IMG/VR virus record: IMGVR_UViG_3300042922_000661
Location: 31,174-95,173 of that record
DNA length: 64,000 nucleotides
Origin: a virus
Strand: one strand, 5' to 3'
Positions within the stretch are counted from its first letter, which is position 1; every line of letters starts with the position of its first letter. The notes below the pieces were generated by a model. The model was not told the DNA's origin. It saw only the letters and a program-made list of their open reading frames with translations, and did not search any database. Made by a program: the position numbers and the translations under genes. Positions 57,467-64,000 of this stretch are shown in pieces.

Positions 57467-58354
57467 GTGTCTATAGTAGCTAATAGCGCCGATCCCGGCA
57501 ACACTTTTCCCTCATTCCGCTCAAATAATGAGCACAGATCTATCCGAATTACAGGCTTCGATTTAACTCACATCATCGAACTTTCCCCCTTACCAAAAAG
57601 CATTACCCGCGTTTTGAAATTTGCCTGCAATCTGGCGGGTTCAACGACCGACTTCATCATCATCAAGTCACTTAGAAATTTGGCTGAAGAAGCTGGATGC
57701 AGCATTTCTACCGTTCAGCGTGCTTACCGTGAAGCAGTCAAGCTGGGAATACTCAGTTATGAAGAGCAGCGTGACGAGAAGAATCACAGTATCAGCAAGC
57801 CGAGTAAGTACACGTTTACCAGCAAAACGCTGTCCTTTGTCCGGGCAAGTCTGGACGCTTTAAAAGAAGCAAATCTGAAACCGTCAGGACGTCAGAATAT
57901 TGTCCGGAGGGTTATCGCTAAAGCATTCTTTAAAAACGATTTTATCCACAGCGCCCCTAGTCAGAATGAACAGGCCTCCCTTGGTCAAAATGACCAACAA
58001 GAAGTAAGAGATCACACCAGAAAAAGAAAAATAAAAAATAGGAAGCCAATAATTTCTGAGGTTAAGAAATCAGCAGAACAATCACCAGCACCTGTGAAGA
58101 AGTTCGGGTTTTACCAGGATACGCAGAAGCAATTGGCTGCAGCATCATCAGCTGCGCAGAATGAGCGGCACGCAGCAGAGTTTCAGCGCAAAGGCCGAAT
58201 ACTGCATGAAGCGTACCGGTCTCTGAAGTCCACGTTTAAAAACAAGCCAGCTGGTGGCCAGAAGCAAAAAAGCCGCCGCTACGTTGTATCGTTAAACGGC
58301 GACTGCACGAAGGGAATGGACTACTCGATCCCCGAAGGATTTCGCGGCTATTAA
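57467..58354 (+). CDS. HTH replication-protein-like, candidate lytic initiator (RepL-like)
   Basis: 295 residues from GTG at 57467 with AAGGA 10 bases before. Residues 60-115 are a clear helix-turn-helix (LRNLAEEAGCSISTVQRAYREAVKLGILSYEEQ), as in plasmid and phage initiators; the rest is basic and partly disordered (HTRKRKIKNRK). P1 RepL is 281 residues, C1-controlled and carries its origin within the gene area. Operator-like sites and a long leader fit. Identity with RepL is inferred. Confidence 0.6.
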   Translation: MSIVANSADPGNTFPSFRSNNEHRSIRITGFDLTHIIELSPLPKSITRVLKFACNLAGSTTDFIIIKSLRNLAEEAGCSISTVQRAYREAVKLGILSYEEQRDEKNHSISKPSKYTFTSKTLSFVRASLDALKEANLKPSGRQNIVRRVIAKAFFKNDFIHSAPSQNEQASLGQNDQQEVRDHTRKRKIKNRKPIISEVKKSAEQSPAPVKKFGFYQDTQKQLAAASSAAQNERHAAEFQRKGRILHEAYRSLKSTFKNKPAGGQKQKSRRYVVSLNGDCTKGMDYSIPEGFRGY

Positions 58355-58842
58355 TCCACTAAGGTGCCACCAGCGTTCTTGTAGGCAGTCAGCAGCATTT
58401 CAATTGGGTGCGTTTTCTGACCATACGGCGATCCGGTGAGTGACGCCCAAATGTCATTGATTTTGCCAATAGCCGTGCGGATCCGTCCAGCCAGGACGTC
58501 TGCGTAAGCACCCTGCTCTTTCAGCAGCTGATCGAGTAAACGCTCCTGTGAGGCAGGACTGAAGTCAGGCAGGCACAGCTGATTTTTGTAGGCAGGCCAG
58601 TAGCGGTAAAGCTGCTGATAACGTCCGGCTGCGGTAGAGGCTAGGCCATTACTGTTAAGCGCTTTTGGACGGCGATTTGCAAACGGATGATCGCTGAAGT
58701 CGGTAAAGATTTCGCCCTGCTTTTCGCCCAGTCCAGTAACGATGACGTCATAGCCATGCATACGGGTTAACGGGTGAGTACTGGTGCCTTCTGAAAAGGC
58801 CAGCATATCGCCAAATGCTTTGCGGTTTGCGGATTGCTCCAT
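58351..58842 (-). CDS. lyz: Endolysin, lambda R-like lytic transglycosylase
   Basis: 163 residues from the ATG at 58842. Degrades peptidoglycan at lysis. Closely follows lambda gpR: RKAFGDMLAFSEGT with catalytic E18, GYDVIVTG, EIFTDFSDHPF, STAAGRYQQL and NIWASLTGSPYGQ. No signal peptide or anchor, so it needs a holin; none is adjacent, though tiny membrane proteins lie at 38-43 kb. Overlaps the RepL-like gene by 4 bases at the 3' ends (convergent). Confidence 0.9.
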   Translation of the reverse strand: MEQSANRKAFGDMLAFSEGTSTHPLTRMHGYDVIVTGLGEKQGEIFTDFSDHPFANRRPKALNSNGLASTAAGRYQQLYRYWPAYKNQLCLPDFSPASQERLLDQLLKEQGAYADVLAGRIRTAIGKINDIWASLTGSPYGQKTHPIEMLLTAYKNAGGTLVD

Positions 58843-58905
58843 TTTGTTTCCACTCTCTTTTTTGATGAAGAGCGGCAATGTATGGAGTTTGTAATTTCCG
58901 ATGGG

Positions 58906-58927
58906 AAAAAGGCCGCATTGCGCGGCC
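58906..58927 (-). terminator. Terminator of the ddrB-like gene
   Basis: Leftward: GGCCGCG-CAAT-GCGGCC followed by TTTTTCCC. Confidence 0.7.
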
Positions 58928-58944
58928 TCTGTAATTATGAGGAA

Positions 58945-60327
58945 TTACTCTGTAACGGTTGCCAGTGGAGCGGCGGACTCAAACATGGCGAAACTAATTC
59001 CTTTCCCTTCGCCAAATTCATCTTCAATTTCCCCGGATACAGCTGTAAGAACATCGGTTAACGACAGTTCACCGCCGCCGAACATATCCCCCAGCGCCTG
59101 CTGCTGATGTAGAAGCTCATCGTTGATCTTCTGCGCCATCTTTTTAAACGCAGCCCCGATGCGTTTCGCACTACGGTTGTTTGCCACGATAAACAGCGCC
59201 AGAGCTTCTGCCTCTTTGCTGGATTCCTCAAACAGCCCCTGCTGTGCCAGCACTTCCTGTATGGCCTGCCCGCTGTCTTTTGCCTGGCGAACCAGCTTGA
59301 TAGCATCCTGCAGCGCGGCAATTGCCTGCTGATCGAGACCATCAACTGACTGCACCCCGTCCACCAGCCCGGTGACGGCCTGCCGGTGAACGTCTCCGGA
59401 CAGCATCTGCATCTGTGCAAACTCACTTGCCGCCGTATTGAGCGCCGTCAGGATGTTGCGCATTTCCGGGTCCGGCTCTTCGGATACCAGCTTAACCAGC
59501 CGCTCGTCTTTATAGGCGCGGGCAAAGATCGCATTCTGCATGCGGTCAATCAGCTGCTTCGTCGGGCGCCCATCTTCGGTCAGCAGGCCTGCTGTCGCCG
59601 TGTCGCCAATCTCTTTCATGAATGCCCGGATAAAGCCGTCATTTGAGCGCGCCAGAGGATTGCCGTCATCGGACGGATTGAAGATGGCCATTAGCCGCTC
59701 GTCGAGCATTTCAGCATCAACGAAAGCCTTTTCACTCGCCGCCATTTCCTGCAAATCAGAGAGATTGGAGTCTTTCGCAAACTGCGCCCGGTCAACATCC
59801 GTAATGCGCTCACGCACCAGTACCGGCATATCCATCTGTGCGATATCCGACGCTTTAAGGCCGTAGTCTTTTGCGTGGTCAATCAGGTACTGCCGGTACT
59901 CATCGGCCTGTCCCTGCTCATAGGCACGGGTGATCCCCATTGAGCGGCCATTGCCCGACTCCACCACATTATCAGCGCCCACGATTGGCGCGCCGTGGCT
60001 GCTCATGCCTGAATCAGTCAGCTTCGCCGGTCGGAGGTTTCCCGCGATTTTAGAGACCTGCACTTTACTGGTCAGGCGGGTGCGGTCGCGCGGCTGCAAC
60101 TCAGCCGGGAAAAGTGGGTTAATGGTGCCGTCGAGATTGTTGGAGATAATCAGGTGCCGTACATCCACCACTTTAAATGCGGTCTTTACTTCCTGCCCTT
60201 TGCCGGTGACGACATATGACGATCGCCCGGTTGTGGTCTGCGCCTTACGCAATGAGCCCACCAGCCCGATCAGGGCAAATATGCTGCCAGCGTCGCTCAG
60301 CAGATTTCGAATTTTCTCGTTCAGCAT
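58945..60327 (-). CDS. ddrB: DdrB-like protein with ParB-superfamily domain
   Basis: 460 residues. Residues 60-160 match the ddrB-ParB domain: IISNNLDGTINPLFPAELQPRDR, then VVESGNGRSMGITRAYEQGQADEYRQYLIDHA, with the G-N-G-R nucleotide-binding loop. P1 DdrB is a much larger head protein of the Dar antirestriction system; this is a shorter version. Helical C-terminal half. It has its own terminator and starts just after the terminator of the upstream operon. Confidence 0.8.
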   Translation of the reverse strand: MLNEKIRNLLSDAGSIFALIGLVGSLRKAQTTTGRSSYVVTGKGQEVKTAFKVVDVRHLIISNNLDGTINPLFPAELQPRDRTRLTSKVQVSKIAGNLRPAKLTDSGMSSHGAPIVGADNVVESGNGRSMGITRAYEQGQADEYRQYLIDHAKDYGLKASDIAQMDMPVLVRERITDVDRAQFAKDSNLSDLQEMAASEKAFVDAEMLDERLMAIFNPSDDGNPLARSNDGFIRAFMKEIGDTATAGLLTEDGRPTKQLIDRMQNAIFARAYKDERLVKLVSEEPDPEMRNILTALNTAASEFAQMQMLSGDVHRQAVTGLVDGVQSVDGLDQQAIAALQDAIKLVRQAKDSGQAIQEVLAQQGLFEESSKEAEALALFIVANNRSAKRIGAAFKKMAQKINDELLHQQQALGDMFGGGELSLTDVLTAVSGEIEDEFGEGKGISFAMFESAAPLATVTE

Positions 60328-60342
60328 TTTGATTCCGGGAAT

Positions 60343-60366
60343 AAAAAAACCCCGCCGAAACGGGGT
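60343..60366 (-). terminator. Rho-independent terminator
   Basis: Leftward: ACCCCG-TTTCGG-CGGGGT followed by seven T, just after the stop at 60372 and before ddrB. Confidence 0.85.
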
Positions 60367-60371
60367 GATGA

Positions 60372-60767
60372 TTAAGCAGCGAGGCCGCTGGCGGCTATCC
60401 AGCTGGCGGTCTGCTCTTTCGCATCGTCCAACTCCAGATAGACGCCGATGTAGTCACCGACACGGCGTAGGGTTTCGACAAAATCCAGCTGCGCCTGGTG
60501 CATGAACTTCCCGGCCAGAAAGTCTGTAACCACTTCAGGAACGGGCTGATCTTCTTTCACGGGTTCCGGCTGTTGTTCCGGTGCTGGTGCCGGTACCGGA
60601 TCGCTGGTGGCGGGTGCTGGCGCAGCGCCATAACCCAGCTGGAGCATGATTGCCTCCATCTGGTCATTGAGATCCAGAAGGTCCAGTCCCTTAACGGTCG
60701 GGGCTTTGACAATCAACTCGTCCAGCTGGTCGGCTAAATCCAGCTTTTGCAGTGCGGTTAACGTCAT
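60372..60767 (-). CDS. Small acidic protein of the dar operon
   Basis: 131 residues: helical N-terminus (LTALQKLDLADQLDELI), P/A/E-rich linker at 55-85 and helical end. It overlaps the previous gene by 4 bases. In P1 small genes (iddA, iddB) alternate with the ddr genes; this may be an equivalent. Confidence 0.55.
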   Translation of the reverse strand: MTLTALQKLDLADQLDELIVKAPTVKGLDLLDLNDQMEAIMLQLGYGAAPAPATSDPVPAPAPEQQPEPVKEDQPVPEVVTDFLAGKFMHQAQLDFVETLRRVGDYIGVYLELDDAKEQTASWIAASGLAA

Positions 60768-63295
60768 GCCGCCACCCCATTACGTTGCACGGCCACCAGC
60801 AGATCGCTCAGGTGTTGCACGGCGTCATTGACCAGGGATTCGTTTTCATCGAACACACCAGCTGCCGTCAGTGCGGCAATGGCGTCGCGCACCTGGTTTC
60901 GGCCAGCGCGGATCACGTCCATATCGTCGGTTTCAAGCGAGGTCAGCCCTTGAAGGTAATCAATTGCCTTCTTCGCTTCGGTATCAGCTTCTGGCTCCGG
61001 TTCCGGCTGTGGTTCGGGTACTGGCTCCGACTGCGGTACCGGTACCGGCTCTGGTACTGGTTGCGGCCCGATTAACTCTTCAACCTGCGGGATACGCTTG
61101 CCAGTTATCATGGCTGCGTTTACTGCGGCCAGATATTCAGGACTCTGGTTTGCCGTCACGTAGTCAGCTATCTGGATCATCTGCTCACTGTCGTAGCCCA
61201 GCGTTTCGGCCCAGGTATTTACCAGCTCTGACGTCCAGCCAACCAAGTCGCCCAAGCGTTTAGCGGCAATCCAGAAAGGGTCCGTAATTTCACGATCGTC
61301 AGTTACTGAAGGTTCTCCCTGTCCTGCTTCACCTGCTGCCAGGGTCTGCAATCTGGCATTAATCGCGTTGTTGAAATAGGTCAGGTCGTCGCCTTCCGGA
61401 TAAGCCACGCCGGTAAGATTTTTACGGGCAACCATGCGCACCTGTTTTGCGTAGGTGTCTGGATCCTCAGCTGACATTTCCAGATACTGCGCGGCGTAGT
61501 CACTCATCTTTTCCGCCACGGTTGCGGCCAATGCATCAAGATCCGCATGTGTCGGGATCAGCTTCAGCTCAAAGTCAGCAACCTCTTTGTCAGTTAGTGG
61601 CCGGTCATAAGAAATGATGCCATTACGGGCAATGCCGCTATACGGTTCACCCGCTGCCGGCTGGTCTGCGACGGATGCATATTCAGGCGGTACAGCGCCA
61701 ATACCCACGGGCCTGTTTACAAGCGCATAACGCCAGACGGTTGCTGGTGTGACGGCTTCAGGCTGTGGCTGTGGCTGTGGCTGTGGCTGTGGCTGTGGCT
61801 GTGGCTGTGGTTCAGGTTGTGGCTCTGTCGCTGGTTCTTCTGCAGGCAATTCAGCGCCGTTCATCCAGTCGGTTTTGATCTGCTTCCAGGCTGCCATAAA
61901 GACCGACTTATCGCCTCGATCTACTCCGTAGAACAACGCGATGTCACCCTCTTTTTCGCCAGCTTCTTCGGTCTGAGAATTAGTGAAGTCTTTGTCTAAC
62001 TGCTTCTCAGCGTAACGCATGAAGTCTTCCGGCCCCTCAACTGACATAAGAAGGCGCCCGTCACGTTCCGCGCCATCGCCTTTGGTCATTTCAGTAGCAC
62101 GCGCTGACAGCTTGCGTTGCCCCGGAGTTGGCTCTGGTTCTACCGGCGCTACTGGTTCTGGCGCATGTGCCTTGACGCGATATTGCTCCGCCGCGCCGGA
62201 GCGGTAGGCTTTCAGCAGTTTGGTAGCCGTTTTACCCATTTCTGCGCCCTGGCTGGATTTAGACGGCATTTCATACGTGGCGCCGTCAGCTTCAGTGATG
62301 ATCACCTTGCCTTCCAGTTCACCGTTCTGGTCAAAGGTATGGTAACGAACAGTCGCGCCATTACTTAACGTGGCTTTACCGTCCATGCTCATGCGTGCCT
62401 TTACCTGAATAGTGCGATCGCTGAAGGTGTCCGTATTTGCTGGCTCACTGGTTTTTGACTGCTGCAGCGCCGACAGCTGCTCGGTAAGATCAGCATTAAT
62501 CTGACGTTGGTTTGCCACCTTTTCGCGCAGCGTCTGCTCATTGCTCTGCTGCACCTGTACGCGTGCCGTCTGTGCGTCCACCACTTCAAGTAGTGCTGAC
62601 TGCTGTTCTGCCAGCTGATCGGTCTCCGCCTGCGTGGTTTCCACTTCAGCGCGCAACTTTGTCTGTGCGTCCTTCTGCTTCGTGAATTTGCCGCTGTTCT
62701 TCTCAATCAGGTTCGAAAGCGCCTGTGTAACCTGCAGCAGCGATACGTCACGTCCACCAATCGGCGCAACGATGTGCGTCACGTCGCGCTTGTTGATCAG
62801 GAACTGGAAAGCCACCAGCGTATCCTGATTGCGGATTTTGCCGTTGTCCGCGGTTGGTGAGTGGAACACCAGTGACACGGTTTGTCCGTCCGATAATGGG
62901 ATCAGCGCGCTCATAACCGGTATGCTGGCCACACGGCGCACCTTGCCAATCACCGCGCCGCCCACGGTCTTCTGACCGGTAATATCCACGCCAGCGTCGT
63001 CCGTGCCTGCGCTGATATTGGTACCGTTCAGGCCACGGTTTAAGGCTTTAACAAAGGCGCGCATAGTTTGCGCCAGGCGCATACGCTCCGTGCTGATCGC
63101 CTCAAACATCGCACCCGGTAGAACGGTTTCTTCACCCAGATATGTCTGATCGATATCATCGATCGTGGCGCTTTCCAGCATCATATCCGCGCTGCTGCCG
63201 GTCATCAGGCCGTCATATACTGCCTGCGCCAGCATCGCGCCCGGTGTACGGCTCTGAAAGTCCAGCACCATACGGTTGCTTAAAATCTCACTCAT
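60764..63295 (-). CDS. Large dar-operon head protein with PQ-repeat linker
   Basis: 843 residues. Residues 1-200 form a conserved domain (MLAQAVYDGLMTGSSADMMLESA; SIPVMSALIPLSDG; THIVAPIGGRDVSLL), possibly the DarA_N-type domain of internal head proteins. Residues 200-285 are coiled coil. Residues 500-525 are a pure PQ repeat, and a second P/E/Q linker lies near 760. The patchwork with disordered linkers suits an injected polyvalent protein acting in antirestriction. Exact P1 counterpart (DdrA or DarA) uncertain. Confidence 0.65.
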   Translation of the reverse strand: MSEILSNRMVLDFQSRTPGAMLAQAVYDGLMTGSSADMMLESATIDDIDQTYLGEETVLPGAMFEAISTERMRLAQTMRAFVKALNRGLNGTNISAGTDDAGVDITGQKTVGGAVIGKVRRVASIPVMSALIPLSDGQTVSLVFHSPTADNGKIRNQDTLVAFQFLINKRDVTHIVAPIGGRDVSLLQVTQALSNLIEKNSGKFTKQKDAQTKLRAEVETTQAETDQLAEQQSALLEVVDAQTARVQVQQSNEQTLREKVANQRQINADLTEQLSALQQSKTSEPANTDTFSDRTIQVKARMSMDGKATLSNGATVRYHTFDQNGELEGKVIITEADGATYEMPSKSSQGAEMGKTATKLLKAYRSGAAEQYRVKAHAPEPVAPVEPEPTPGQRKLSARATEMTKGDGAERDGRLLMSVEGPEDFMRYAEKQLDKDFTNSQTEEAGEKEGDIALFYGVDRGDKSVFMAAWKQIKTDWMNGAELPAEEPATEPQPEPQPQPQPQPQPQPQPQPEAVTPATVWRYALVNRPVGIGAVPPEYASVADQPAAGEPYSGIARNGIISYDRPLTDKEVADFELKLIPTHADLDALAATVAEKMSDYAAQYLEMSAEDPDTYAKQVRMVARKNLTGVAYPEGDDLTYFNNAINARLQTLAAGEAGQGEPSVTDDREITDPFWIAAKRLGDLVGWTSELVNTWAETLGYDSEQMIQIADYVTANQSPEYLAAVNAAMITGKRIPQVEELIGPQPVPEPVPVPQSEPVPEPQPEPEPEADTEAKKAIDYLQGLTSLETDDMDVIRAGRNQVRDAIAALTAAGVFDENESLVNDAVQHLSDLLVAVQRNGVAA
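61760..61812. repeat. Hexanucleotide tandem repeat (GGCTGT)n
   Basis: About eight to nine GGCTGT units inside the 843-residue gene, coding for the PQ linker. Prone to slippage in whole codon pairs, so linker length may vary between isolates without frameshift. Confidence 0.85.
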
Positions 63296-63912
63296 TACGC
63301 TGCCTCTTCCAGTTGGGCGATCTGCTCTTTCAGCTGGCGGGTGAGCGCCTGCTCCTGATTTAGCTCGGTCTGTAAGCTGTCCGCGTTTTTCTGTGCCGCG
63401 TTGGCATCCCGCGTCAGTTGATCTGCCTTCGCTTTAGTTTCCGTAATCCCCGCTTTGTAGGCGTCACGCTGCTGGCGCACTTCTGCCAGCAGCTGTACGG
63501 AAGATTTCACGCCGCGTTTCGGCTGCGGCGTATCGTCTTTACTGGCAGCAGCACGGGCCATCTTGCGCGCCAGCGCCTTCTGAAACGCCGTCGAGCCTTT
63601 CTTAAACAGAGCGGCCAGCGTGCGGCCCAATTCAGCAATCGTGGTTACGTGGGTAAAAGGTGCGTTTTTACCGTTCAGCTTCAGGCCAGAAATGTCGCCG
63701 CTGTCATTGACCTGCACGGTCATAACCTGCTCGTCCATACCGGTAAGGTTGAAGGTTTTAGTGGGTACGCCATCCTTTTTGCGCGCTGTGCCGGCGCCGG
63801 TGATTTTGGCTATCTCATAGCCGCTGGTGACGATCGCCTTTTTCAGCTTCGCCAGTCCTTTCTCGTTGAGCTCGTCAAAGTTCAGCAGGACATAGGTTTT
63901 AGGATTAGACAC
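63295..63912 (-). CDS. Dar-operon protein with coiled-coil tail
   Basis: 205 residues from a GTG at 63912, which overlaps the stop of the upstream gene by several bases. Residues 1-100 are a small alpha/beta domain (KTYVLLNFDELNEKGLAKLKK); residues 140-205 a coiled coil (TRDANAAQKNADSLQTEL). Probably partner or split N-terminal part of the downstream 843-residue protein. Family not named. Confidence 0.55.
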   Translation of the reverse strand: MSNPKTYVLLNFDELNEKGLAKLKKAIVTSGYEIAKITGAGTARKKDGVPTKTFNLTGMDEQVMTVQVNDSGDISGLKLNGKNAPFTHVTTIAELGRTLAALFKKGSTAFQKALARKMARAAASKDDTPQPKRGVKSSVQLLAEVRQQRDAYKAGITETKAKADQLTRDANAAQKNADSLQTELNQEQALTRQLKEQIAQLEEAA

Positions 63913-64000
63913 TGTATTCCCCCTGTTCTGACTTCTTCAGGTGGTACTTTTTGGACACGGTGTCCTCCAGCGGGAAGATGCGATAAAGAGGATTCAGGCG
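63905..64000 (-). CDS. C-terminal end of a further dar-operon gene (partial)
   Basis: The last 31 codons of a leftward gene enter from the right edge and stop at TAA 63905-63907 (ends KKSEQGEYSV). By order it could be darA. Too short to identify. Confidence 0.5.
   Translation of the reverse strand, partial: RLNPLYRIFPLEDTVSKKYHLKKSEQGEYSV

Noticed and set aside
1-64000. Conjugation genes, ParA/ParB, Cin-type invertase, phd-doc or antibiotic resistance
   Set aside because: Looked for in the translations; none recognised in this window.

Overview
The window looks like part of a P1-like phage-plasmid (a temperate myovirus that persists as a low-copy plasmid) of an enterobacterium. All homology statements rest on my memory of the families; nothing was searched. 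Signs of P1 kinship are a P1 RepA-type initiator with five 21-bp iterons, two tandem DnaA boxes and five Dam sites; a Cre-type recombinase with a 13-8-13 lox-like site beside it; PacA/PacB terminase with a TGATCA-rich pac site; a distant C1-like repressor; Ref; a HumD-like UmuD'; and the order darB, portal, prohead protease, lysozyme, ddrB. The lox-like arms recall the Panto/pox site described from Pantoea, so a Pantoea or Erwinia host is plausible but not shown.

Layout: 1-4.3 kb is a leftward, overlapping cluster of tail/baseplate genes. 4.4-6.1 kb holds a HEPN-domain gene and ref. 6.2-7.8 kb is the plasmid origin with repA and a second, mixed-orientation iteron block. 7.9-15.8 kb is accessory: a zeta-type kinase toxin, an SOS-controlled UmuDC-type polymerase V pair, a membrane protein, a BRO-N antirepressor and a putative toxin-antitoxin pair. 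16-19.9 kb holds small phage genes, a zinc-ribbon membrane protein, a DUF2971 protein and a GT17 glycosyltransferase. 20-22.5 kb is a bacteriocin island: two tandem colicin M-like proteins and a divergent Cmi-like immunity protein. 23-25.6 kb has a RelE/ParE-type toxin-antitoxin pair and a second UmuC with a catalytically dead UmuD'. 25.8-28.6 kb includes a dUTPase. 28.7-34.3 kb is the lysogeny/packaging hub (cre, lox, C1-like gene, pacB, pacA/pac), followed by a ParM/StbB-type partition operon. 36-44 kb holds early-type genes, a protein with an RNA polymerase alpha-CTD-like tail, and an unusual 1.7-kb island of tRNA-like and hairpin RNAs with tiny membrane-protein ORFs. 44.2-64 kb carries darB, portal, a Septu-like ATPase/HNH insertion, a folded GC-rich element, protease, a RepL-like protein, lysozyme and the ddrB/dar-type internal head proteins.

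How it fits together: the C1-like repressor probably silences lytic promoters through scattered asymmetric TCTAA-core sites, some of which lie upstream of ref, of its own gene, of the alpha-CTD-like gene and of the darB/portal divergence. oriR/RepA and ParM/StbB maintain the plasmid, Cre/lox resolves dimers, and PacA/PacB start headful packaging. Dar proteins, Tad2-like domains and Ref serve the phage in the cell; colicin M-like proteins, Septu-like genes, HEPN, zeta and other toxin modules serve the lysogen. Chi octamers (GCTGGTGG) are extremely frequent, about one per kb, but absent from several AT-rich accessory islands, which suggests those islands arrived recently.
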